A stretch of 64,000 nucleotides of DNA, taken from assembly GCF_017498565.1 (NCBI RefSeq), contig NZ_CP071794.1, positions 1,674,001 through 1,738,000 of the forward strand. Reading direction: 5' to 3'. Numbering within the stretch: position 1 is the stretch's first letter; the number at the start of each line of letters is the position of its first letter. This stretch comes from Parasphingorhabdus cellanae. Lineage in GTDB: Bacteria > Pseudomonadota > Alphaproteobacteria > Sphingomonadales > Sphingomonadaceae. The notes below the pieces were generated by a model, which had not been told where the DNA came from, did no database searches, and worked only from the letters and a program-made list of their open reading frames with translations. Shown here one piece after another: positions 29,601 to 38,084 of the stretch. The translations under genes and the position numbers were made by a program.

Positions 29601-32600
29601 CTGTATCAAATCCTGTACCGCCATAAAGTGCGTCATCTCCGCCGCCGCCAGTCAGTACGTTGTTATTGGCATCACCCGTCAACAGATCGTTGAATTTCGA
29701 CCCAGTCAAATTCTCGATCTGATGATACCAGTCGCCATCTGCATCACCCTGTGATGCCTTAGCGGTCGGCTCCGATGTTCCATCAACCGAACTATTAAGA
29801 GCAAGATTTGCACGCACACCATTGATGAGAATACCAGTGGCAGCATCAGCGGTGGCTGCAGCAAACGCTGTGGTCATTGTAACATAGCTTGCTGTGTCAT
29901 TGCCGGAGCCCCCTTTAAGAGTATCACCGCTATTGCTAGTAGTGGAACCAGCGCCACCGATTAATATGTCGTCCCCTGCTCCTGCATCAATGAAATCAAC
30001 CCCGCCGGAGCCATCTAACACGTTGGCCTGATCCGAACCTTTGATCGCATCCTTACGTGCTGTCCCAATAACATTTTCGATATTCTGCAAAACTGCGACG
30101 GTTTTTGTAACAAATTGAAAGCCCCCGAAACCGCCCGAGCCTGTAAGTTCTAATGTCAGTATGGAATGGGACCCCGAGGCACTGCTTATATCAATAGCGC
30201 TTTCTGAGCCGAGTTCGTCCGAGCCATCGTATGTGTCGTTGCCTTCACCACCATCCAGATCATCATTGCCAGTCCCACCGCGAAGCAGATCGTCGCCCAA
30301 GCCGCCTTTGATTACATCATCGCCTGCCGCACCATAAATGAAGTCATTGCCAGCGGTCCCAGTTATATCTTCACTGCCAGCAGCACCAACAATATCAACT
30401 TTGCCTTCGATTGTTACCAAAGCCAGATCCAGGATCGATCCCGAACTCACAAAGATACTTACGCCGGAAAAGCCTCCGCTCGAAATCCGCTCCACATTTG
30501 CAAGAGAGGACAAATAGATTTTGGCATTGCCTTCCGTAGCGACAAGCGTGTCGACACCCTCGCCACCATCAATAGCGTCATAGCCCGATTCATCCGCAAA
30601 CAGGAATCGATCATCGCCGGCACCACCATTTAAACTGTCCGAACCAGTCCCGCCGATCAAAATATCTGCACTATCACCTGCATTGACTGTGTCGTTACCA
30701 CCCAAAGCCTCATAACGAATACCGCCGATCAATGCCGGATCGACATTAATCACATCACTGCCTGTGCTGCCAACAATCACAGCGCGGTCTTCATAGGTCG
30801 TATTTTCCTGCCAGACCGCGTTGAACGTTTCGGTGAATAGAGAGCTAGGATCCGTAGGCCAAGTCAAGGGCACCGCAACACTTTCAGCAGTCATAGTCGC
30901 TGTCAGGCTGGCCACATCACTGCGCGCGAGCGATTTATCAGATGTAATTATTCGGCGGGCCTGATTGTCCAATGCTCCGTTTGCCTGACGCCAATCCTTG
31001 ACCCGCACAGTCGTATCAAAACCGATGGCTGATATGACCAAATCGAAATTGCCGGGCGTGGCACTCGCTACCTCACTAAACCATAGTTGGTCCGCGGCGA
31101 TTCCATCGAAAATCAGATCATCATTTCCGCCTCCAGTCGTAACGACATCGTCGCCGCTATTTGGTCCGAAAAGATAACTATCGGCTCCCGAACCGCCGTC
31201 CAAAGTATCATCTCCAGCGCCGCCATCTAAGATATCATCTCCATCGCCGCCATAGAGTCCAGCTGCCAATGTCGTTTGCGCACCGGCACCAGCCGAGATA
31301 TTTGTTACTGAATTATCGTCTCCATCGCCGCCAAGCAAAACGTCATTACCTGCGCCGCCATCAAGCCGGTCAATACCAGAACCGCCAATCAACTGATCGT
31401 CTTCACCGGTGCCATCACCACCGAGTAAAATATCGCTACCAGCACCACCTGTGAGAATGTCTTTATCGTCGCCGCCCCGGATCAGATCGTTTCCGTCACC
31501 ACCATCCAGATTATCTTCACCAATACCCCCATCCAGCGTGTCATTGCCATCATCGCCGATTAAAACATCCGCGCCAGCTAAGCCGGTGAGTACATCGCTT
31601 CCTCTATTGCCTTTGAGTATATTATCATCGGCACTGCCGACAATCGTATCTGCATAGTGCGAACCAAGGGCATTTTCTATTCCGGTCAGCACATCACCAC
31701 TGGATTCACTCCCTGCGATCACCGCCGATGCACCATTCGAACCAAGATCAATATTGATAGCAGCATTTGAACTTGCGTAAGTGACTGTATCAACGCCAGC
31801 GCCGCCCGTTATGATATCAGCACCTAGCCCACCAGACAAAAGATCATCACCGCCTCCGCCAAGCAGCGTATCGTTCCCATCGAGTCCAGAAAGGGTGTCG
31901 TTACCGTACCCGCCAGTCAATCCATTAGAGCCTGAAGAACCGATCAAAAGAGTATCCACAGGAGCCGCTTCGGTATCGTTACTGGTTAGCCACAAGGCGC
32001 CAGATCCATTAAATTTCAGTCCGGCCAGATCAAAGGAAGAGCCATCCGAGAATTGGATAGTTTCCACTGCCTGATTGATATTGACTGCGGCACCGATACG
32101 GAAATTTTTGATCCGAACTTTATCTGTCGAACTGCCAATTAAAGATATTACGAGATCGTCGCCACTAAATGCAAAGTCCAGATCAGCAAGGCCGATTGCA
32201 GCGTCACCAACAACACCAGCATCGCCGGTATAGTCCGCGAATAAAATCGTATCATCGCCAGCATCTGCAAAAGTTGCTATTTCAGCAGCCTTGTTGCCCG
32301 TGACCGTGATTCCATCAACCCAGCCAGCAGGATTAAAAGTCGCCGGGGCAGCAACACCGCGAATGCCGTAGCCGCCATACTCATATCTATAGACAATTTC
32401 ACCGGTATCCGAGTTGGTGATGATGTGGTCAAAACGGTAGGACCCAGGCTCGGCATCGACCAGATCGAAGCTGGCAACATATGGAGGCTGCAGGTTTCCA
32501 TTATCATCAACAATGATATTTTCGGAAGCAACGAGATTGTCGTCGATCGTATCGTTCCCGTCACCGCGACCAAATATATAGAGATCGTCTCCCGATGCTC

Positions 32601-35600
32601 CTTTCAAGGTGTCGTTGCCTTGGCCGCCAGATAACTCATTCTCTCCGGCATCACCGATCAGAATATCTGCAAAATCTGATCCTGTAAGATTTTCCACACT
32701 GTCAAAAATATCTCCAGACGCATCGCCCGTCGCCGTCACATCCTGAGCCAATGATACCGTTACGCCAGCGGTCGCTGTTTCGTAGCTTGCCGTATCCAAG
32801 CCAAGTCCGCCGATCAAAATATCGCCAGTCGTTTGACCATCGCGTGTACCACCGGCACCGCCGATCAGAATATCGTTGCCAGCACCGCCCAACAGAACAT
32901 CTGATCCGACAAGGCCGACCAACCTGTCCTGCCCGCTATTACCATTTAAAATGTCGTTAAGTCCGCCGCCGGTGACCGAATCATCGCCAGCACCACCGGT
33001 TATCCAGTTGGCTACAGCTGCGCTTCCGATCAAACCCTCATCATTGCCATCCGTTCCACCAAGAAGAGCCGTATTTGCAACATCAACCGCTCCCGTGTTG
33101 AAAAACACAAAGGTCTCAATCGATCCTTTGGCGGCTGCATTGCCAGATGGCCCCCATTCCTTGAGCGTGATCTGATCGTTCAAGCTTTCAAAAGAACTTA
33201 CTGTGGCTCCAGAAGCCTCAATCCCAATGACCAGATCCTTGCCACCATTGGCCGCCGTGAATTGGATATCGTTAATGTCGATACCCAGACCAAATTCCAG
33301 AATGTCCGAGCCAGCACTGGTGACAATCGAATCTTCATTGGCAGGCTGATGCGCATAAAGCGTGCCGGTTTCTATATCGTAGCGCGTGGTTGCGGACCAG
33401 TTTTCACCATCAAATATGGTGCCATGTGTCGGATGTGTGATTGATCCGTCGGTCCCGACAACATATCCATTCTGGCCGCCCTGACCAGAGACCCAGACCA
33501 CATCCCATTCATCAGTCAACGCATCAATCAGCGTATCATGACCATCGCCGCGCTGGAAACGGAACACATCATCGCCGGTGCCGCCAATAATCTCGTCATC
33601 GCCAGCGCCGCCCGACAATATGTCATTGCCCTCATCACCGGTCAGCCGATCATTACCGGTGCCGCCACTGACCGTATCCTGACCAAAGCCGCCAAACAGC
33701 AGGTCGTCGCCATTGCCACCCACGACAATATCATTGCCGCTATCGCCAGAGACCGAGTCATTGCCCAGCCCGCCATTACCAAAATCATTGCCGGAAAGCA
33801 GATAGACCAGATCATCACCCGATCCCGCATGGACAAAGTCATTGCCCGCTGTACCGACAATCGTCTCCGACCCATCGCTGCCCAGAATGAACGTATCAAA
33901 ATCGGCCAGCCGGATTTCATTGCCATCGGCAAAGCGCAGCGTCTCGACCTTGTTGAAGCTGCTGAACCAGTCCTGCATCACCACGCGGTCGCCATTAAAC
34001 ACGCCGTCGGGGGCCAGCTCAAGGATCAGGTCCTTGCCATCGTCCGATTTAATCAGCTTGATATCATCAACGCCAATGCCCTGACCCAATACCAGCACGT
34101 CTTCGCCGCCCGCTGCACGGCCATTGGATGTGACCTGCGCACCGCCGCCGCGCCAGTTGTTCAACCCATTACCAAAGCGGAACAGGTCGCCAGACAGCGC
34201 ATCTGCAATATTGCCATTAATCTCACTGACCGAAAGACCATTAAACGCCTGCGCCACCACAGTCTCAACCGTCAGGCCGCTTTCGTCGATAATCCGGTCC
34301 GCCGTCACATAGGTCGTATCGCCAATACCTGCCGAGCCGACATCGCCGAGCCGGAAGAGATACTGATCATCCCCGCGACCACCGCGCAATATGTCTCCCG
34401 CGCCTGCGCCACCTGCCAAGATATCACCGCCATCGCCGCCTTCAAGCACGTCGGTTCCGTCACCGCCCTCAAGCCAGTCCGAGCCTTCACGCCCGATCAA
34501 CATGTCGTCGCCCGCGCCGCCGTTCAGATAATTGCCATTGCCGCCAAGCGTGTAAGAACCAACCCCGCCAGCGTTCAGCACATCATTGCCGTCCCCGCCG
34601 AGCAGCCAGTCATCCAGCTTACCGCCATAAAGAATATCATCGCCCGCGCCGCCAAACACGTTATTGCCAAGATCCCCGGCATGGACCGTGTCATTGCCAT
34701 CGCCAGCATCAATCGTCGCCGCGACATCGATGGAGAGATCACCACCAGTCGAGACTTCCCCGTTAATCGTAAGGCCAGTGGTGTTGGCTATGTAGCCCGC
34801 ACCGCCAGCGACTGCGAAGCCGTCGGTATTGTGGGAGACGTGGGTGAGGGTTATGGTGTCATCGCCGGATGTAGCTTCGATGGTGGTTTGGCCAGCGATA
34901 TCGATGGTATCATATAACGCATACTCGCCAAGTTCGATAACTCGAACTAAATTCGAAGAAAGCAGATCTGTTTCCGCCACAAACTGAACGTCGCTAATAC
35001 TTGCTCCCAACTCATCGAACAATGAGCCAAACCCTCCAAACCAATCAGATTGATGTCTTTTGGTTAACCCCAGTTCAGATGCGCGAGTTAACGTCAGCAA
35101 AACAGTTGCAGACAATTGAGAATCGGGATGCTCCAAAATCGCTGTTGAAATTAGTTCACGGTTTTCCACATAGTCTGCGTATGCTCGAGCAGCTTCTATA
35201 TTACCAAATAGCGACAATGTGTCGAAATCAGCAAAACTATTATAAGAACTTATCGTGTTATAAACCGCTCTTTTTATGTAGTTGTTACCTGACAATATTT
35301 TAAAATCAGTGTCCGTTATAGCATTGAAAATCCCAAAGTTGCTTATCTTTTGAAAAGCGTCGGCTGATTTTGACGATACACTGTACGTGATAGCGTTTTT
35401 GTCGCGCGTAGATGTCGGTCGATAAACAAAGTTCGACTTACGCATCCCATAGTTACCGGCAGTTATTTGTTCGGCATGTATGATATAGCCGCCCGTTGAT
35501 TCTATCAGGTTGTTTAAAGTATCCGCCACATTAGTGGCAATGGATGTTGCCGCTTCCTTCGAGCCACCTTTCCGAGAATAGGCATTCGCAACGATAAAAC

Positions 35601-37446
35601 GGCCGGCACTTTCATCCCATTGGGCGTCCGCACCAGATCTCGGAGTGCCGCCAAAAAGAGAGCCAATCAACCCACCGATTATGAAGCCTGCGAAAGCCCC
35701 TATAGCTGCGCCAACCGGACCTCCCAAAGCCCCCCCGATCGTAAGAAACTTTTCTGCGGCCATGACGCCCAGAGCCGAACCCAAAGCAGATCCTATTTGC
35801 CCACCAATTGTTTCAAATGAAACAACTTCCTGAGCCAATCTCGCCCCGACAAATGATCCAAGTGCGTTTGCAAAAAGGGTTGGATCGATACCGTTAAAAA
35901 TATTGCCGTCTATTGCACCATTTGCATCGGCGATGTTACCGATAATTTGACTAATCGCCGTGCCCGCACCGGTAGTTACTACTTCCCCAGCCAAACCATT
36001 AACGCCAAAAACACTAACTAATTCCGCAGTGATGAACGAGGAAACAGCTCCGATGCCCGCTGCTTTCAGGTTAGCAAGCAGCTCGCCGTCTACATTGTCG
36101 AAAACATCAATTACCAAATCACCTGGAAGCGCTCTCTTTACACCTCCATTTGCAATGATCTCGAAAAAATTTTCAAAAACTGTGCTTCCTACTCCTTCAA
36201 TCAAAACCGGAGAGAAAGGATCATCCGTTTTAATTAATCTAGAAAGATGTTGCCCAAAGACTCTTCCAAAATCTCCAGAAGTCTCTACCTGTTCTACCTG
36301 TTGAAGATAGTATTCAAAGTTTTGGATCCCTTCGTTGATGCGATTTTGCTCAGGTTCTGATGCAGCCTCTTCTGAGCTATCGTCAGAATTCTGTTCAAGA
36401 GACCCATCCTCTCGGGTTCCCAAAGGACTATAGCTGCTGCCCTTTTCTCGATTAAAAATTCGATCTGCTGATCTGTCTAGCCTAGATCCTGTTCCTTCAT
36501 CTTTAGTTATGTAATGACTAGCGCGACTGCCATCAGTCCCTGTCCTTAGCGATAAGATACCTGATGACTCTGCTACCAACCGACCTAATTTGCCGCGGTC
36601 AATCGCGCTCAGAACAGGGTCTCCCTGATCGCTACTCTTCCAATCAATATACAACCGAAGCCCCGCAACTCTGTGTGACTCCGCTAGAGGATTGCGGCTA
36701 GAGCTATGTTCGTTTATAGTCTCATTGATTATTGCTTCTGGAATGTCTTGAAAATACTGTTTTAGGAAATCTCTAGTAATCGAATAACTATTTCGTTCTA
36801 CTCGATCCGCTTGCCACGCTTCTTGCCCCACTCCAATTGCAAAAAAACTATCGAGGTTTCGGTAGTTTTGGTCAAACGTTCGCCATATATGCGCCGACCT
36901 CGAATGCAAAACTTCATGGACGAAGTTTCGTACTTGGTTTACCCTCGCTATCTGATTCAGCTTATCTGAACTCGCTCCCGGAAAATCATCACGAGCCTGA
37001 GCTAAGAAATACTCTTGGCTACCAAAAAACAGAATCGCAGGTCGAGCACCGGCAGGATCAACGGAACTGTTGTGGTAGGACACTCCATTTAGGTTAGGCG
37101 GCGGAACATCGCCAGTTACTATGAGCAATTGCCCGCTACCAAATGTATTGATGTCGTTAAGAGCCTTTTTCCATTCCGAAGAATTGTATGTAACGATTAA
37201 TCGGCTGAGAAAGTCTTCAGTAAACCCCCTTGCTCCGATTATTACAGTCGCGGGTACGTTGGTGCCAAATGACGTTGTTTGCGCCTGAATTTCCCACCCA
37301 ACTTGAATCGGCTGTATGACGCGGTTAAACACATAACTCAAAGGCGAAGACGGAGAATTGAGGGTTCGAACCTGACGGCGAGTTGTCACAAACCTTCGCC
37401 GTAAACCTGCCCTCGAAAAATCAGCCGACGTCCCCAAGTTTCTCAT
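20620..37446 (-). CDS. giant RTX protein (5608 residues), probable type I secretion substrate
   Basis: Order of parts: an N-terminal region of about 550 residues with a HEVLH motif at 177-181 (zinc-peptidase-like) and QADRVERNSY downstream; a glycine-zipper segment at about 555-600 (GGPVGAAIGAFAGFIIGGLIGSLFGG) that could insert in a membrane; long blocks of calcium-binding GGxGxDxxx repeats from about 900 to 3800, with two He_PIG/CADG-like domains near 2670-2765 and 3150-3250; cadherin-like repeats at about 3900-5000 (NEAPT-type junctions); seven EF-hand-like loops at about 5100-5375 (DLDGDGFDL, DRNGDGSVRD, DSDGDGQFSS); and a C-terminal tail expected to hold the uncleaved secretion signal. 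There is no N-terminal signal peptide. The companion acyltransferase suggests lysine acylation, as in cytolysins, while the size and cadherin-like repeats suggest adhesion. Its start overlaps the upstream lipoprotein gene by four bases. Confidence 0.9.
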   Translation of the reverse strand: MRNLGTSADFSRAGLRRRFVTTRRQVRTLNSPSSPLSYVFNRVIQPIQVGWEIQAQTTSFGTNVPATVIIGARGFTEDFLSRLIVTYNSSEWKKALNDINTFGSGQLLIVTGDVPPPNLNGVSYHNSSVDPAGARPAILFFGSQEYFLAQARDDFPGASSDKLNQIARVNQVRNFVHEVLHSRSAHIWRTFDQNYRNLDSFFAIGVGQEAWQADRVERNSYSITRDFLKQYFQDIPEAIINETINEHSSSRNPLAESHRVAGLRLYIDWKSSDQGDPVLSAIDRGKLGRLVAESSGILSLRTGTDGSRASHYITKDEGTGSRLDRSADRIFNREKGSSYSPLGTREDGSLEQNSDDSSEEAASEPEQNRINEGIQNFEYYLQQVEQVETSGDFGRVFGQHLSRLIKTDDPFSPVLIEGVGSTVFENFFEIIANGGVKRALPGDLVIDVFDNVDGELLANLKAAGIGAVSSFITAELVSVFGVNGLAGEVVTTGAGTAISQIIGNIADANGAIDGNIFNGIDPTLFANALGSFVGARLAQEVVSFETIGGQIGSALGSALGVMAAEKFLTIGGALGGPVGAAIGAFAGFIIGGLIGSLFGGTPRSGADAQWDESAGRFIVANAYSRKGGSKEAATSIATNVADTLNNLIESTGGYIIHAEQITAGNYGMRKSNFVYRPTSTRDKNAITYSVSSKSADAFQKISNFGIFNAITDTDFKILSGNNYIKRAVYNTISSYNSFADFDTLSLFGNIEAARAYADYVENRELISTAILEHPDSQLSATVLLTLTRASELGLTKRHQSDWFGGFGSLFDELGASISDVQFVAETDLLSSNLVRVIELGEYALYDTIDIAGQTTIEATSGDDTITLTHVSHNTDGFAVAGGAGYIANTTGLTINGEVSTGGDLSIDVAATIDAGDGNDTVHAGDLGNNVFGGAGDDILYGGKLDDWLLGGDGNDVLNAGGVGSYTLGGNGNYLNGGAGDDMLIGREGSDWLEGGDGTDVLEGGDGGDILAGGAGAGDILRGGRGDDQYLFRLGDVGSAGIGDTTYVTADRIIDESGLTVETVVAQAFNGLSVSEINGNIADALSGDLFRFGNGLNNWRGGGAQVTSNGRAAGGEDVLVLGQGIGVDDIKLIKSDDGKDLILELAPDGVFNGDRVVMQDWFSSFNKVETLRFADGNEIRLADFDTFILGSDGSETIVGTAGNDFVHAGSGDDLVYLLSGNDFGNGGLGNDSVSGDSGNDIVVGGNGDDLLFGGFGQDTVSGGTGNDRLTGDEGNDILSGGAGDDEIIGGTGDDVFRFQRGDGHDTLIDALTDEWDVVWVSGQGGQNGYVVGTDGSITHPTHGTIFDGENWSATTRYDIETGTLYAHQPANEDSIVTSAGSDILEFGLGIDINDIQFTAANGGKDLVIGIEASGATVSSFESLNDQITLKEWGPSGNAAAKGSIETFVFFNTGAVDVANTALLGGTDGNDEGLIGSAAVANWITGGAGDDSVTGGGLNDILNGNSGQDRLVGLVGSDVLLGGAGNDILIGGAGGTRDGQTTGDILIGGLGLDTASYETATAGVTVSLAQDVTATGDASGDIFDSVENLTGSDFADILIGDAGENELSGGQGNDTLKGASGDDLYIFGRGDGNDTIDDNLVASENIIVDDNGNLQPPYVASFDLVDAEPGSYRFDHIITNSDTGEIVYRYEYGGYGIRGVAAPATFNPAGWVDGITVTGNKAAEIATFADAGDDTILFADYTGDAGVVGDAAIGLADLDFAFSGDDLVISLIGSSTDKVRIKNFRIGAAVNINQAVETIQFSDGSSFDLAGLKFNGSGALWLTSNDTEAAPVDTLLIGSSGSNGLTGGYGNDTLSGLDGNDTLLGGGGDDLLSGGLGADIITGGAGVDTVTYASSNAAINIDLGSNGASAVIAGSESSGDVLTGIENALGSHYADTIVGSADDNILKGNRGSDVLTGLAGADVLIGDDGNDTLDGGIGEDNLDGGDGNDLIRGGDDKDILTGGAGSDILLGGDGTGEDDQLIGGSGIDRLDGGAGNDVLLGGDGDDNSVTNISAGAGAQTTLAAGLYGGDGDDILDGGAGDDTLDGGSGADSYLFGPNSGDDVVTTGGGNDDLIFDGIAADQLWFSEVASATPGNFDLVISAIGFDTTVRVKDWRQANGALDNQARRIITSDKSLARSDVASLTATMTAESVAVPLTWPTDPSSLFTETFNAVWQENTTYEDRAVIVGSTGSDVINVDPALIGGIRYEALGGNDTVNAGDSADILIGGTGSDSLNGGAGDDRFLFADESGYDAIDGGEGVDTLVATEGNAKIYLSSLANVERISSGGFSGVSIFVSSGSILDLALVTIEGKVDIVGAAGSEDITGTAGNDFIYGAAGDDVIKGGLGDDLLRGGTGNDDLDGGEGNDTYDGSDELGSESAIDISSASGSHSILTLELTGSGGFGGFQFVTKTVAVLQNIENVIGTARKDAIKGSDQANVLDGSGGVDFIDAGAGDDILIGGAGSTTSNSGDTLKGGSGNDTASYVTMTTAFAAATADAATGILINGVRANLALNSSVDGTSEPTAKASQGDADGDWYHQIENLTGSKFNDLLTGDANNNVLTGGGGDDALYGGTGFDTVVFSGNRADYSINTGAITTVTDLRPESASLVTDGTDKLQNIESIRFADMTISLGIDPNNPPILGDPQMVDQVWEDGALASYTIPETAFIDLDLGDPLVFVASLVDDSAIPAWLDFNATTRTFSGTPPLADAGSVFEIKVAASDQGYSISDSFLITITEALGANVVGTASDDILNGTFRKEIIDGNAGSDLVDYSASLTAVTFDLRAGSGSGGDAEGDTLVAIEGAIGSAFDDNITGSDGGDDLLGGDGADLIAGGAGDDMIKGQNGADTLLGGSGNDTIYANANVDGSLEDVIDGGDGIDHLLLVDSNNGATIDLSTNGSPVSIEHVVGSNFNDNIIGNGYSNILNGGLGDDVISGGLGNDQLNGGADNDVLRGGRGNDSLYGDAGNDRLIGGEGADQLYGGAGMDTIDYRASLGGITINLDSSLASGGDAEGDVIASGTIENIDGSDFADVLTGSATANILQGFGGDDTFSGGAGNDVLDGGDGVDTIVYSGNQSDYNIDFTNGTITDTNLSDGDDGEDSYFNIEFVQFADGGPVSLTNQAPFTGSPGLVNQSQVDNANFTYVIPATAFVDADGDQSDAYDGLSFTATLANGDPLPAWLTFDPAIKAFGYISETAAIGANVDIRVTAFDGQSSISANFMISIVEGLGATITGTVAGETINGTFRAEAINALGGDDVIIGSLGADMIDGGDGTDIVDYLNSAVGVTVGLNGSVGSGGQAEGDTLVSVEQLHGSQFADSLAGSAAADVLDGRAGNDIISGGGGNDTISGGDGDDGLYGGAGNDSLLGGAGADFFDGGIGSDWVSYHYSGLTEGASPIVQGVTADLANSTANTGVAAGDTYIGIENLYGTVFADSLYGDALSNALTGDDGDDIISGRGGNDYITAGDGDDVLDGGTGTDTILGGLGNDLIHALIVGEDTIDGGAGIDTVSFAATSTALSIDIDNPAHKLTSIENITGGAGNDDVLGNAAANQIDGGAGNDLIEGAAGADTLIGGDGIDTLTYAGSAAGNAFMSGLIGGSSVNGVVIASDIDRTLDGVDVDIQSNSATGADATGDIISGFEMLVGSNHSDRLRGTDGNSDVRGGAGNDVIYGGAGDDMLYGGSGDDFIFGQAGVDIIYGDDGDDRLFGDGDSDSLHGGAGNDILDAGDAGDMLDGGAGDDILIGGAGDDQYFLTKTSGSDIIYNYDSSAALSVNLQDVVQYSADITKSDIWFTKEAGTKDLRVKVLGEPSQIVIKDWFTNTTAGDFTNAGAQFVLRMFIAGEATATTVDSLSQLLTMMAAIPEPTSLADLTPAQQDAINNAWILNTPPTISADATNPTVLDEDGTAVLYFDVEDSGQTPLASIQVLPGQSGAVEIVSIEAVAGAGNEGRRKVTVRGLPNANGAGSIMLTASDSIFDSTPLTVPLTVNAVADGVAIGALNGVSGNADTVISLPTIFAALIDNDGSEVVDYLNIEGVPAGAILSDGTNSFTATGGSTSVDIKTWDLAALSITPPTGSATDFSLTVSSRSRETSNGAVSTNSAQTIAVSVNGAPTAIGVATAAFDENAVGIASGGTLVATLFATDPDGTAGLSYAIAGGAQASKFRVEGNLLYLAAGQSLDYEAGDALVNLRVTDSDGLSFVLNNVAIRPVDLNEAPTTPSSTSSTVVFNENQTGDTGVRFSASDPDGDTVTYVFSATGTATNGKYSIQNGNQLWVSTALNYEADSHGSFGIVAKANGQTSAAITQNVTIQNINEAPLLTGSTTASVAEGAAGGTILKTLISTDPDQNGIAFGEAGHVYSIAAGDTSRFEIVGNQLRVKSGVVFNYEAVTSYNLTLRVRDNNGNSGALLDDQAFTVNITNVNETPYGLTDINGTAGSGASGIVGAVSDGAGGGTTVGITARATDPDGNPLSYSIVGGNVGNWFTINTSTGVVSVASGKTVQYESLTNGQVTLNIRASDGSLTTTNNNLTIRVTDINETPTFTSAASALISETAVGGSFVHTITTGDPDKDAALFGEAGHVLSIVGGSSTFQIVGNQLRTKAGVVLDYDNPANRTHNLTLQVRDNNGASGYKYANQAFTVNVTNVNEKPSTPNAFSASVYENNSGALLTFGGSVDPEEQGITYSFASGGNPGGLFSINGSGQLVLNSALNYESRPSAFAAGYADVKVVATTASGPVSSVRTGRITLLNVNERPSTPSQPGNASINENTTGYAGITFTGATDPDGDAVTYVFANSSTVSGKFSIIGGNKLYVNSAFNYETTPNAAVPTVYAYANGQRSANGRSLTLNVGNLNDSPTNLAAPTAISVTENILLGTTITSPGQIQATDADGLPITYSIVSGNTNNAFKIDPSTGVLSVLNDIDYESPNWLADGSGKYAILDIVADDLGGGAGVSSPIKSIRVNIGNIVKYVINNGSWDASKYEIKTLYTRTGSGELRFGDQWYNEVWMEEIATGKIISYLGQSSQWQGSFSRPFPNGATSLAGGYTQSGIWPAPFSSYSLYSNDEHNQNTLAGIPIGSAFLPVVFDLDGDGFDLISPISSPVSTTALNNLSIEEGIGWLAPTDAFLALDRNGDGSVRDLGEISFIEDLAGAKTDLEGLRAFDTNGNLQLDSGDALFDKFLVWRDLDQNGIGDAGELLTLFEAGIVSISLVRENEVNRSGSIVSNHVSATAVFTKSDGSTGKVGDVSLGRLPFEEAATTDGPRYKWDAEAGKMVMIFEGESTGKTTFTSTNNTTLHITSFAIDADGNGVIDPTTETMTFAQALNAFDSDGDGQFSSGDEHYYDLRIWADANDNGRTEVTELFGLNQELPAIKATDETPVEDVTTPTISEPIANTPDLPQEPVVPGLPDKPVTRAPDGFPRDVIETGALGAKSEADMLREAYSRMPELTALQAGLRREGSFFRPINIPDDDNIFDYFEKADATSDVAAIASIDDETAKARQQLFDKVKIDNDTVSGKTVERISSGQSAVTDTLAAGYQAVPKVVDIDLYRIARMTQDMNVFGASSAAESIKRRQSSIAPVDYFAG

Positions 37447-38084
37447 TTTGATCTACCTCGTCTATATTGATCAAATATAATAGAAATATTTGATGCTTTC
37501 TTCATCAACTCTCCGGTTTCCTTGTCGCAAAAACCAGTGCGGTCGCTCGACCTACATAACTCGTTGTCATAGTGTAAAAATTTAAATTCTCTGGAAATCT
37601 CACTACAAATTTCTGGCATTGGCTTCTGGTCAGAAAACACCACACCGCATTTTCCATTGGCGTCGTTTTTTACTAGTATAGACAACCTAACCAGTCTCAC
37701 CATTACCAAAACTTCTGTTTTTATTTCCCGCTGTAGTGTCAAATTGTACAAATATTGTTCCGCAGCAATGTTATTTTTATGACGCAGGCAGGATAAAATT
37801 TTTTCTGAAAGCGGCCGGTCTTTCGGTAAGCCTATTCTCCATTCATAATCTTCTTGCCAAGGATCATACGTTCTTTTGTAATCGACATTTTTTATTCCAC
37901 ACACCATAAGGTATTTGGGAATTTTAGGAATTTTTGTACTTTTTTCTTCTTGGAGATTTTGTGATATACCGATATCTGGTGGTGAACCGTCATTAACATT
38001 TCCATAGGTGGTGACAGCACGAAAGCCACCGCAGGCGATAAGTGTGATTAGAGTCATTGCTGCAAGACCAGTAACTTTCCTCAC
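37443..38084 (-). CDS. lipoprotein of unknown function coupled to the RTX gene
   Basis: 213 residues with a lipoprotein signal (MRKVTGLAAMTLITLIAC; lipobox LIAC, Cys18). The mature part is mixed polar with cysteines at VCGIK, SCLRH, KCGVV, ICSEI, LCRSS and FCDKE, which could pair in the periplasm. No family is recognised. It overlaps the preceding lipoprotein gene and the following RTX gene by four bases each (ATGA type), so all three are translationally coupled and it probably serves export, surface attachment or protection from the RTX protein. It is richer in AT than the surrounding genes. Confidence 0.75.
   Translation of the reverse strand: MRKVTGLAAMTLITLIACGGFRAVTTYGNVNDGSPPDIGISQNLQEEKSTKIPKIPKYLMVCGIKNVDYKRTYDPWQEDYEWRIGLPKDRPLSEKILSCLRHKNNIAAEQYLYNLTLQREIKTEVLVMVRLVRLSILVKNDANGKCGVVFSDQKPMPEICSEISREFKFLHYDNELCRSSDRTGFCDKETGELMKKASNISIIFDQYRRGRSK

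Noticed and set aside
26000..34900. Short regularly repeated DNA words that could suggest a CRISPR array or satellite repeats
   Set aside because: The repeat period is that of nonapeptide RTX codons in one long open frame, the copies are imperfect, and there are no unique spacers or cas genes.
20620..37446. Many plus-strand reading frames inside the RTX gene, the longest at 33538-34917
   Set aside because: They are antisense shadows of the repeated GGxGxD coding units. Their translations are low-complexity Ile/Ala/Val/Thr or Arg/His strings, without ribosome sites or known domains.
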